64,000 bases of DNA from contig NZ_OY781873.1 in NCBI RefSeq assembly GCF_963677075.1, positions 248,001-312,000 of the forward strand. Direction: 5' to 3'. Positions 34,597 to 42,159 of this stretch are shown here, one piece after another. Position numbers and translations under genes: made by a program. Position 1 is the stretch's first letter. Each line of letters begins with the position of its first letter. The stretch comes from an uncultured Sphaerochaeta sp. Its GTDB lineage: Bacteria; Spirochaetota; Spirochaetia; Sphaerochaetales; Sphaerochaetaceae. The notes below the pieces were generated by a model, which worked only from the letters and a program-made list of their open reading frames with translations, was not told where the DNA came from and made no database searches.

Positions 34597-36051
34597 CTAA
34601 CCGAGTGAAGAACCTAGGTCGAGACCCTGTTGGTATTTCTTCATGAACACTTCGAATGTTGATTCAGGAATGGGTTGCGTAAAATAGTTACCCTGCACAT
34701 ACGTACATCCAAGTGCCATGGCAGCATCGAGAACAACCTTGTTTTCAATTCCCTTTGCAAGAATTTCAACATCTCCCTTCTCTGCTGCCTCTTTCAATGC
34801 CGCATATACTTGTTGCAGCTGAGGAGAGAAAGCCCTGAAATCCAGCTTGATGATATCAAAATCTGCTCTCACCAATGCTTGAAGATCGAACGCCGTCTCA
34901 GTAAAGACATCAAGGGAAACCCTGAATCCAGTTTCTCGCAGTTCCTTGATCACCAATAGGGATTCAGGAAATGCCAAGGCAGAGTCTTTGATATCAAACT
35001 CTATCTGGGAGGGATGTAATCCATGCTGCTCCGCCAGAAAGAACATTCGTTTTGCAAATCCCTTCTCCAGGCTTTCATCACTCACATTGATTACCGTCTT
35101 GAAGGTATAGGGAATTATCCTCGCCATCATCATGCGACGAATGATTGAAAACGTCTTCGATATAATGGTCAAATCAATGGTCGTAATGTGGTGCAATTCA
35201 CAAGCTACATCCCTGAACACCTGGGCTGATAACACCCTGAAGCCTCCAAGTTGCCATCTTGCCAAACTCTCAGCACCCACGACGGAGAGGGAAGCAGAAT
35301 CGATGACCGGCTGGAAGAATGGATTGAACTCCTCTTCCCATCCTTCAGTCAGGAATCCCTGTTTGCATTCATCTATATCCAGTTTTCTTGCTCGTATCAC
35401 TTCATCAGCTACAAGGAATTTCTTGCGACTCTTCCTTGCTGTCTCTTCGGTGACATAAGCCAGATCGACAAGTTGCTCAAGGGTATCCATCTTATACCGT
35501 AGACCAGAGGAGGCACACCCAACGGTTACCGCAAATGGTGGTAGCCGGCTCGTATCCATGGAACCGAGCAATCCATTGATGCGGTCTGTGATGGTTTGGC
35601 ATACGATGGTCTGGTACTCAACTTTCTCCTTCTCATCGGCTTCGGTTGATGAGGGAAAATCCCGGAGTATGGCAAACTCATCATGAGTCATCCTCTGGAC
35701 ATTCCCCACCCCAAAATAGCCCATAAGCTCTTGCGTACAACGAGTATACACCACTTCCAGTTCCTGACGATCAACGCAGGATTGGAAAACCCCTCTTGCA
35801 TGTATGGAAACGTAGAGGCAGAACACCGAGTCCAAATTGGCTTGATGACTTTTCAGCCATCTTGTAAGCGACCTATTGGAAAATCCCCAGGGTCCTGTTT
35901 TTCCGGAAATCAGGAACCCAATGCTCATACTGATGAGAAATAGCAGGGCAAAGGAGAGACTGAGAATAAATCTTGTGTAATAGAGACTGGTCAATAGTGC
36001 GAGGAAGAAGACACTTCCAACTACCATACAGTGACGTTGCATGATTCTCAT
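34597..36051 (-). CDS. Membrane protein with degenerate GGDEF and EAL domains
   Basis: A 484-residue protein with two N-terminal membrane helices (about 10-50), a vestigial GGDEF domain (the signature is MTHDEF near residue 124) and an EAL domain from ~235. Key EAL residues are altered: ESL for EAL (near 261), DVFT for DDFG, and AKGIE for AEGVE, so metal binding and c-di-GMP cleavage are probably lost. The Asn of INVSDES and Lys of IIKLD remain, so ligand binding is possible. It is the last gene of the mreB-like operon (82 bp after the third actin), which suggests it couples a signal, perhaps c-di-GMP, to the actins or the envelope. Confidence 0.8.
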   Translation of the reverse strand: MRIMQRHCMVVGSVFFLALLTSLYYTRFILSLSFALLFLISMSIGFLISGKTGPWGFSNRSLTRWLKSHQANLDSVFCLYVSIHARGVFQSCVDRQELEVVYTRCTQELMGYFGVGNVQRMTHDEFAILRDFPSSTEADEKEKVEYQTIVCQTITDRINGLLGSMDTSRLPPFAVTVGCASSGLRYKMDTLEQLVDLAYVTEETARKSRKKFLVADEVIRARKLDIDECKQGFLTEGWEEEFNPFFQPVIDSASLSVVGAESLARWQLGGFRVLSAQVFRDVACELHHITTIDLTIISKTFSIIRRMMMARIIPYTFKTVINVSDESLEKGFAKRMFFLAEQHGLHPSQIEFDIKDSALAFPESLLVIKELRETGFRVSLDVFTETAFDLQALVRADFDIIKLDFRAFSPQLQQVYAALKEAAEKGDVEILAKGIENKVVLDAAMALGCTYVQGNYFTQPIPESTFEVFMKKYQQGLDLGSSLG

Positions 36052-36133
36052 AAGGCGTTCCTTTTCAGTAGAAATTGGGGATCAGACCTTTCCTTCCCAT
36101 TCAGGAAAGAAAGGTCTGCGCTCATCCCTTCAC

Positions 36134-37183
36134 TTAATCGGTTGGCTTTACGAAATAGCTTCCCCGGTTCTTCAGCAAAAGCTTGGTTCCATCAACCACT
36201 GCCGTCATGGGACGCTTGGAGATGTGGAAATCCATACCAACCTTACGATGGAGGAACTCATCAACACCATCGATCATTGCTCCTCCTCCGCTGACGTAGA
36301 TTCCATTCACGATAATATCGGAAGAGAGCTCAGGCGGGGTGTTCTGCAGTACCTTCAATACCATGGTGGCAATTGATTCAAATGGCTTGACCAGAACATC
36401 ACGGATTTCGTTCTCATGTATCGTAATTTTCTTGGGAAGTCCGGTAACTACATCCCGTCCACTTACCCAGGTCTCCTTCGGACTCTCAATCTTCTGTCGC
36501 AAGGAACCGATTTCTACCTTGATCCGCTCTGCAGTTTTCTTTCCGATCAGCAGTCCATGCTTATACTGCATGTGGTCCATGATCTCACTATCAAAATAGT
36601 TACCTGCAATACGATTGGACTCAGACACCACAATATCGCCCAAGGAGAGTACACCTATATCTGTGGATCCTCCCCCAATATCAATGATCATCGATCCATT
36701 GCTGCTGAAGATATCAAGGCCTGACCCGATTGCTCCAGCTTTCACTTCCTGCTCAATGAATACATCCTTGACCCCAAGCTTATTGCCAAGGTCCATGAAT
36801 GAGTCCCGCTCCAACTGAGTTACCTCAGAAGGACAGCAGAGCAAAAGCGTTGATTCTGTGATATCGATATTGATGTTCTCAATCTTATGCAGGGAGATCT
36901 CGATGAGCTTCTTGGTTGCCTCGATATCTGAAATGACACCTTGGTTCAGCGGACTGACTATCTTGATACCATGATGACCCTTTCCGATCATGTTGGCTGC
37001 CATGGTTCCTGTAGCCAGCACCTCATTGGTTTCATAGTCAAATGCGATTACCGAAGGTTCATTCGTGATGATTCCTTCTCCTTCAACATAAACAAGGATG
37101 TTTGCGGTACCCAAGTCTATTCCAATATTTTTCCCAACAACGCTTTTTGTCTCTTTCTCTTGTTTTCGAATGGTGATTGCCAT
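36134..37183 (-). CDS. MreB-like actin paralogue 3
   Basis: A 349-residue actin-fold ATPase of MreB type. Phosphate-binding loops are IGIDLGTANILVYVEGEG near the N-terminus and IIDIGGGSTDIGVLSLGD near residue 160; the adenosine loop is GIYVSGGGAMIDGVDEF near residue 295. Instead of the conserved EEPMAAAIGAG of rod-shape MreB it has EQEVKAGAIGSG, shared in kind by the two upstream paralogues. GxxPK loops such as VTGLPKKITIHENE are intact. AGGAG precedes the ATG, 12 bp after the stop of paralogue 2. Probably polymerises at the membrane or with its neighbours. Confidence 0.87.
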   Translation of the reverse strand: MAITIRKQEKETKSVVGKNIGIDLGTANILVYVEGEGIITNEPSVIAFDYETNEVLATGTMAANMIGKGHHGIKIVSPLNQGVISDIEATKKLIEISLHKIENINIDITESTLLLCCPSEVTQLERDSFMDLGNKLGVKDVFIEQEVKAGAIGSGLDIFSSNGSMIIDIGGGSTDIGVLSLGDIVVSESNRIAGNYFDSEIMDHMQYKHGLLIGKKTAERIKVEIGSLRQKIESPKETWVSGRDVVTGLPKKITIHENEIRDVLVKPFESIATMVLKVLQNTPPELSSDIIVNGIYVSGGGAMIDGVDEFLHRKVGMDFHISKRPMTAVVDGTKLLLKNRGSYFVKPTD

Positions 37184-37195
37184 GATGAAAATCTC

Positions 37196-38224
37196 CTACA
37201 GTTGAAGCGGATTAACGAGATAGTCTCCGCGGTTTTTCAGTAAATACTTAGTACCTTCTGCAACACAAGTAAGCGGGTTCTGGACCACTTTCACAGGAAC
37301 CTGAATCCGTTCCTTTATGTACTCCTCAATCCCACGGATCATGGCACATCCACCGGTGAGTAGGATGCCATGCTTATAAATGTCTGCAGATAATTCGGGT
37401 GGGGTATCCTTTAACACTCCAGTGATAAGTTTTACGATTTCATCAAATACTGGCGTCAATACCGTTTGGACTTCCTGGGTTGAAAGCATGACCCACTTGG
37501 GAATTCCCTTCACCATGTCTCTTCCTGCATACCGATTCACGACGTTTTTTGCGTCTACATGCAAGTCACCCAATTCAATCTTCATTTTCTCGGCTGTTAG
37601 TTCTCCGATCTCAACGCTTTGGGTCTTTTTCACGTATTTGGAGATTTCATCATCCATGAAACTTCCAGCTTTTCGTATGGTTCGAGAAAGCACGATATCA
37701 CCGAAAGAAATAATACCGACGTCCGTAGTACCTCCTCCAATATCGACAACCATCACCCCTTTGGATTTAAAGATATCCACCCCGGCGCCCAGTGCTCCAG
37801 ACTTGATCTCTTCCTCGATGAACACATCGGTGATCTTCATTTTGGCTGCAAGATCAGCCATAACATCGCGTTCAATCTTTGTCACTTCAGACGGACAACA
37901 GATTACACAGGTTGTCTTTGAGAGGTCTTTCTCTGTGAGATTCTCAATCTTTCCAAGCACATACGTCAACAAAGCCTTTGCTGCACGCATATCTGAGATA
38001 ACACCATTCTTTAATGGTTTTATCACTGCAATTTTGGAGTGGACCTTACCCAACATTCTATGGGCATCCTCTCCAGCCGCTACGATTTTCCCGGATTCTC
38101 TATCAAACGCAATTACTGCAGGTTCATTGAATATGATTCCTTTCTTTTCAAGGAACACCAATAAATTTGCGGTTCCGAGATCTATTCCCAACCCAAGTTT
38201 GTCATGTACCATTGCTGCACTCAT
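37196..38224 (-). CDS. MreB-like actin paralogue 2
   Basis: A 342-residue MreB-type protein. The nucleotide loops are LGIDLGTANLLVFLEKKG, VVDIGGGTTDVGIISFGD and ILLTGGCAMIRGIEEYI; the interdomain segment is EEEIKSGALGAG. ATG 38224 is used because AGGAAGG lies just upstream; an earlier in-frame start at 38248 would overlap the preceding gene. Only 13 bp separate it from paralogue 1. Identity to the neighbours is moderate by eye, so the three are ancient duplicates rather than a fresh tandem copy. Confidence 0.87.
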   Translation of the reverse strand: MSAAMVHDKLGLGIDLGTANLLVFLEKKGIIFNEPAVIAFDRESGKIVAAGEDAHRMLGKVHSKIAVIKPLKNGVISDMRAAKALLTYVLGKIENLTEKDLSKTTCVICCPSEVTKIERDVMADLAAKMKITDVFIEEEIKSGALGAGVDIFKSKGVMVVDIGGGTTDVGIISFGDIVLSRTIRKAGSFMDDEISKYVKKTQSVEIGELTAEKMKIELGDLHVDAKNVVNRYAGRDMVKGIPKWVMLSTQEVQTVLTPVFDEIVKLITGVLKDTPPELSADIYKHGILLTGGCAMIRGIEEYIKERIQVPVKVVQNPLTCVAEGTKYLLKNRGDYLVNPLQL

Positions 38225-38237
38225 TCTTATACCCTTC

Positions 38238-39263
38238 CTATAGTTCACTATAAAAATGCCGATTTGTCATTTTGAGCATCTTCTTGCATCCATCTATCAC
38301 CGCAGAGAGAGGTACCTCAGAGAGATATACCGGAATCTGGGCAATATCAGTGAAATACTCCTTGATTCCAGGAATCTGTGAACAACCACCTGTCAGCAGG
38401 ATTCCAGAATCAACCAAATCCCCTGCCAGCTCTGGAGGTGTCTCTTCCAGGGTTGCCAGCAAGATGGACTTAATGGGATCAAAGCAATTGAGAAGCACTT
38501 CCCTGATTTCCTCAGGGTGTAGGAGAATCTGCCGAGGAAGACCAGTGACCAGGTCACGGCCCATAGCCTCAGTCACAACAGGAGCACCATCTTCATCTAC
38601 TGGGAAAGGTCCAGTGAGAGAAGCAAGCGAAATCTTGATTCTTTCTGCTGTCTGATTTCCAATCTCCAGCTTATGGCTGGTTTTCACATAGTCGATGATC
38701 TGTTTGTCAAAATAATCCCCGGCAATCTTGATTGATTTGGAGAGTACCACTTCCCCAAGAGACAGAATCCCAAAATCGGTCGTACCGCCACCAATATCAA
38801 TCACCATATGCCCTCTCGGTGCAAAGATATCTACACCTGAACCGAGGGCACCTGCCTTTATCTCTTGTTCTATTTCAGTGTTCTGGATTCCAAGTCCGTG
38901 GCCAAGCTCGATAATAGCCTCTTTCTCTGTGTTGGTAATTTCTGAAGGAATACAGATCAAGAGCCTGCTGATCGACTCAAGGTTCGAAAGGAATATCTTG
39001 TCCAATGTGAATAGGAGAATTTCTCGAATCAGTTGAATATCTGAGATTACTCCTCCCTGTAGTGGCCTGGCTACCTCAACCTTGCTATGGGTCTTTCCAT
39101 CCAGTTTTGCTGCTTCGTACCCAACTGAGACTACATTACCAGTTGCCTTGTCAATTGCAATGATCGAAGGTTCATTGAAAAGTGTACCTTGCCCTTCAAC
39201 ATAAATGAGAAGGTTCGAGGTACCTAAATCGACACCCACTGATAAATTTGTTTTTTCCTTCAT
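38238..39263 (-). CDS. MreB-like actin paralogue 1
   Basis: A 341-residue MreB-type actin, first in the operon. Loops: VGVDLGTSNLLIYVEGQG, VIDIGGGTTDFGILSLGE and ILLTGGCSQIPGIKEYF. The interdomain segment EQEIKAGALGSG again replaces the rod-shape consensus. It is more divergent in the region around residues 220-230 (an insert with DEDGAPVVTE). GGAGGG precedes the ATG. Upstream lies a long AT-rich region with a strong palindrome, likely the operon control region. No mreC, mreD or rodA follows, unlike ordinary mre loci. Confidence 0.87.
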   Translation of the reverse strand: MKEKTNLSVGVDLGTSNLLIYVEGQGTLFNEPSIIAIDKATGNVVSVGYEAAKLDGKTHSKVEVARPLQGGVISDIQLIREILLFTLDKIFLSNLESISRLLICIPSEITNTEKEAIIELGHGLGIQNTEIEQEIKAGALGSGVDIFAPRGHMVIDIGGGTTDFGILSLGEVVLSKSIKIAGDYFDKQIIDYVKTSHKLEIGNQTAERIKISLASLTGPFPVDEDGAPVVTEAMGRDLVTGLPRQILLHPEEIREVLLNCFDPIKSILLATLEETPPELAGDLVDSGILLTGGCSQIPGIKEYFTDIAQIPVYLSEVPLSAVIDGCKKMLKMTNRHFYSEL

Positions 39264-39878
39264 GTTTTCCCTCCAGCGGAAATTTCCAAAATATCAAAAG
39301 CAGAAATGCTTCTAATTCAAAACTTCAACGTCTCAGATGTATTTTTTTTGTAACCTTATCCAATGCATATCTGTTTTAAAACTCCGCTTCAGTAAATCAC
39401 ACACAAATTTGGCTGTCAACAACAAAATTTTAAATTTTTCTTTATATTACAAGGACTTATAACATATGTCAGTGACATATGTTGTGCTCAAGAATACGCT
39501 GTTTGGACACGTGTCAGTGCGCATTTATATGCATTTTGTATTCAATTTATTATGTATTAATAGGTTATCTTATTACCATACAATTATCGATGTAAGAGCA
39601 ATTGTGACAAATGGCAAATGTCTGGTTATTAATAAATTTACATTACTTTTGTACCATCAGCATGACATATGGTTTGGATGGCGTTCTTGAGGAACATGAA
39701 TACACAAAAAAATGGCCTCACCCACCTATAATGCTACAGGTATTTGTAGGGATTTAGGATAGGTATAGTACCAATATTTTCTTGTCTGAGGTATGTAAAT
39801 CATGAAATTTGGAAGGGTATAGACAACGGGAGCTACCGTAGATTTTCGACAACTCCCGCACTCTCTCCTGAGGAACTA
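39264..39878. promoter_or_regulatory. AT-rich control region with a perfect 23-bp palindrome
   Basis: A 615-bp gene-free stretch. At 39461-39483 arms AACATATGTCA and TGACATATGTT flank a single central G, an exact palindrome about 200 bp upstream of the first actin gene. A half-site TGACATATG recurs at 39663-39671, and GACACGTGTC at 39506-39515 is a second short palindrome. No T-run follows, so protein binding is likelier than termination. A 74-codon frame at 39466 lies over the palindrome and looks accidental. Confidence 0.55.
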
Positions 39879-41063
39879 TTAGGCTGTCATTCCAAAAACA
39901 AATCCTGCCAAAGAGGAAAAGAAAACTACTAAAGCTATGTAGACCGCAGTCTTCTTGAATCCCAATTCTCCACCAATGACCAGCATGGATGGAAGGGAGA
40001 GGCTTGGACCGGCAAGCAATAATGCCAGTGCTGGACCTTGTCCCATTCCTGCTCCCAATAGTCCTTGTACGATGGGAATTTCTGTGAGCGTTGCAAAGTA
40101 CATGAATGTCCCGGAAATTGCTGCAAAGAAATTGGCGAAGAGAGAGTTCCCTCCCACCAATGATGCCACCCAAGCTGTTGGGATAAGTGCTTCCTGACCG
40201 GGTCTGCCCAGCAGGAATCCAGCAACCAACACGCCACCGAAGAGCAAGGGAAGAATCTGGAGTGCAAAGTCCCTGGTTGCTCCGCCCCACTCTTTCAGCT
40301 CATCCTTGGTGAACCATCTGATCAAGGCGTATGCCAATAGCAAGGCAAACACCCCGGTAATCCAATACTTGGACGCATAGATGAAATCCCAAATGGTACT
40401 TGAACCCTGGCTTGGAGCCCAGTTCAGAAAAACCAGGATACCGATCATGGAAACCATGTAGAGAGCCATCTGGGGAAGAGAACGTGCATCAGGGCCCCCC
40501 ATATCCTTGAACAGACGCTCGTCAGCGAGCCGTTTCTCGTCCTCCTTGCGGAATATCATATGCATGAGCAACCCGATTATAAAGGCAAAGACGATGGCGA
40601 GTACCATTCTGGTCAATCCCATCTTCCACCCAAACACCTTATAGGAGAGGATAATCGCCAAAATATTGATCGAGGGGCCACTATAGAGAAAGGAGACTGC
40701 GGGACCAAGTCCTGCACCCTTCTTGTAGATACCCTTGAAAAGAGGCAATACCGTACAGGAACAGACTGCCAGGATCGCCCCTGAGACAGAAGCAACTGAA
40801 TATGCCACCAGCTTCTTTGCCTTAGGACCGAGATATTTCATTACTGCCTGTTGGTTGAGAAATACCACAACCGCCCCTGCAATGAACATTGCCGGAACCA
40901 CACAGAGCAGTACATGCTCATGCGCATAATCGGCCAGCATGAGGAACGCTTCCTGGATTGCCCCTGCAACACGCGGATGGGTAAAGGGAGTAAAAAAGAT
41001 TGCCAGGAAAATCCCGGCTATAATCAGAAGTTTCTTGTTTGGAGTAAGTTGCTTCATCGCCAT
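39879..41063 (-). CDS. Permease of the DUF318/ArsP family
   Basis: A 394-residue membrane protein with 8-10 helices and the family-defining CSCTVLPLFKGIYKKGAGLGPAVSF (about residues 100-125) and SGPSINILA, where the CxC-type cysteine pair sits in a transmembrane segment. A second internal repeat carries LLAGPSLSLPSMLVIGG. ArsP-type permeases expel organoarsenicals or toxic metal(loid)s. It is followed by a thioredoxin-like gene upstream and ArsR/ArsC on the other strand, so arsenic efflux is the natural reading. GGGAGGT precedes ATG. It could also be a redox-linked permease of unknown function. Confidence 0.82.
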   Translation of the reverse strand: MAMKQLTPNKKLLIIAGIFLAIFFTPFTHPRVAGAIQEAFLMLADYAHEHVLLCVVPAMFIAGAVVVFLNQQAVMKYLGPKAKKLVAYSVASVSGAILAVCSCTVLPLFKGIYKKGAGLGPAVSFLYSGPSINILAIILSYKVFGWKMGLTRMVLAIVFAFIIGLLMHMIFRKEDEKRLADERLFKDMGGPDARSLPQMALYMVSMIGILVFLNWAPSQGSSTIWDFIYASKYWITGVFALLLAYALIRWFTKDELKEWGGATRDFALQILPLLFGGVLVAGFLLGRPGQEALIPTAWVASLVGGNSLFANFFAAISGTFMYFATLTEIPIVQGLLGAGMGQGPALALLLAGPSLSLPSMLVIGGELGFKKTAVYIALVVFFSSLAGFVFGMTA

Positions 41064-41094
41064 AAGAGCACCTCCCTGGGAACAAGGAATAGCA

Positions 41095-41334
41095 TCACAA
41101 ACTCTCCTTGATCAATGAGAGCACCTGATCTTTGTTCAGCACCTTTCCCATGCTTTTCACATCGCCATCAATCGCAAGGGCGGGGGTCATCATGACACCC
41201 ATATCCATGATTTCGTCCAGGTCGGTAACCTTCACGATTGTTGCAGCGATGTTTCCCTCTTCAACTGCTTTGACAGCATTTGCTTCCAATGTTTTGCATT
41301 TGGGACATCCTGTCCCGAGTATCTGTATGACCAT
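41095..41334 (-). CDS. Thioredoxin-like small redox protein (CPKC)
   Basis: A 79-residue protein with the redox-active disulfide CPKC in MVIQILGTGCPKCKTLEANA and a cis-proline MTPALAIDG. It belongs to the small thioredoxin-fold group (redox-active disulfide protein 2) often next to arsP-type permeases and arsR. It probably supplies electrons to the arsenate reductase or shuttles thiol-bound arsenic. ATG 41334 is used because GGAG stands 8 nt upstream; a longer in-frame version would run through the arsR control region. First gene of a two-gene operon with the permease. Confidence 0.85.
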   Translation of the reverse strand: MVIQILGTGCPKCKTLEANAVKAVEEGNIAATIVKVTDLDEIMDMGVMMTPALAIDGDVKSMGKVLNKDQVLSLIKESL

Positions 41335-41349
41335 GAGTTCATCTCCTAT

Positions 41350-41367
41350 GTTTCCATTATTGGAAAC
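41350..41367. promoter_or_regulatory. ArsR-type operator, site 1
   Basis: GTTTCCATTATTGGAAAC, a perfect inverted repeat (7-bp arms, 4-bp centre), 16 bp from the thioredoxin-like start in the divergent ars control region. Confidence 0.65.
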
Positions 41368-41401
41368 TATTATGGTAATGTCAACTGGATTCATTGACAA
41401 A

Positions 41402-41419
41402 GTTTCCATTTTTTGCAAC
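41402..41419. promoter_or_regulatory. ArsR-type operator, site 2
   Basis: An 18-bp copy of site 1 differing at 3 positions (GTTTCCATTTTTTGCAAC), 9 bp before the arsR start. Two sites in one intergenic region suggest joint repression of both directions. Confidence 0.55.
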
Positions 41420-41428
41420 ATTGCAATC

Positions 41429-41728
41429 ATGAACGAATATAATGCTGAACAGTTTGAAGATACTGCAAAACGTTTCAAGACGCTTGGGCACCCAATGAGA
41501 CTTGCTATTATTGAGGCGCTCTTTTCTCGCTCCTACTGTGTCTGTGAACTTGCGGAACTACTTGGCATGCACAAATCAGTCACTTCTAAACACCTCTCAG
41601 CATTAAAGCAAGTGGGAATCATCGACATGCAGAAAGAAGGGACCAGAGTCAATTGCATATTGACCATGCCCTGCGTGCTGGAGATGATGCACTGCTCAAT
41701 CAAACCACAAAATAATGAAAAGGAATAA
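41429..41728 (+). CDS. arsR: ArsR/SmtB-family metalloregulator
   Basis: A 99-residue winged-helix repressor. TLGHPMRLAIIEAL and the recognition helix GMHKSVTSKHLSALKQVG are typical; the metal site CVC in SYCVCELAELL is the classic As(III)/Sb(III) sensor, and a further Cys-rich tail (MPCVLEMMHC) may add ligands. It would release the two upstream operators on arsenite. ATG 41429 begins the domain; no strong ribosome-binding site precedes it. Followed by arsC after 5 bp, and divergent from the thioredoxin-like/permease operon. Confidence 0.85.
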   Translation: MNEYNAEQFEDTAKRFKTLGHPMRLAIIEALFSRSYCVCELAELLGMHKSVTSKHLSALKQVGIIDMQKEGTRVNCILTMPCVLEMMHCSIKPQNNEKE

Positions 41729-41733
41729 CCAAC

Positions 41734-42159
41734 ATGGCTAAAGAACGAATCATGTTTGTCTGTATCCATAACTCAGCAAGAAGTCAGATGTGTGAGGCTT
41801 TCGTAAAACACTATGCGAGTGACCGATTTGAGGCACATAGCAGCGGAATAGAGGCCGGAAAACTGAACCCCTTGGTTGTTCAGGCCATGGAAGAGATTGG
41901 AATCTCCATGGAAGGCCACTATGCGAAACCTGCCCAGGAGTATATCGATAGAGATGAAGCATTCGACTATGTAGTGACAGTCTGTGACGAGAGCAACGCC
42001 GAACGCTGTCCCATGTTCCCAGGCAGGAGTGAACGTATGCATTGGGGGTTCCCCGATCCAAGTGCCATAACCGGTAGTGATGAGGAAAAGCTGGAAGGAA
42101 TCAGGCCAATACGCGATGCAATCCACACCCGCATCACCGACTGGATCGCTTCTTGTTAG
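41734..42159 (+). CDS. arsC: Arsenate reductase, LMW-phosphatase type
   Basis: A 141-residue protein of the low-molecular-weight tyrosine phosphatase fold. The P-loop is CIHNSARS (CX5R) at about residue 10, the catalytic Asp is in WGFPDPSAITG, and cysteines at the V-T-V-C-D and E-R-C-P positions fit the thioredoxin-linked ArsC of S. aureus/B. subtilis type (triad Cys). It reduces arsenate to arsenite with thioredoxin. Placed after arsR; the neighbouring CPKC protein is a natural electron donor. Its 3' end overlaps the convergent EAL gene by 4 bp. Confidence 0.88.
   Translation: MAKERIMFVCIHNSARSQMCEAFVKHYASDRFEAHSSGIEAGKLNPLVVQAMEEIGISMEGHYAKPAQEYIDRDEAFDYVVTVCDESNAERCPMFPGRSERMHWGFPDPSAITGSDEEKLEGIRPIRDAIHTRITDWIASC

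Noticed and set aside
37380..38243. 287-codon open frame on the plus strand inside the actin operon
   Set aside because: Antisense to the second MreB-like gene, low complexity and no recognisable motif.
39466..39690. 74-codon frame in the AT-rich region before the actin operon
   Set aside because: Starts inside the palindrome, ribosome-binding site is too far, composition looks non-coding.
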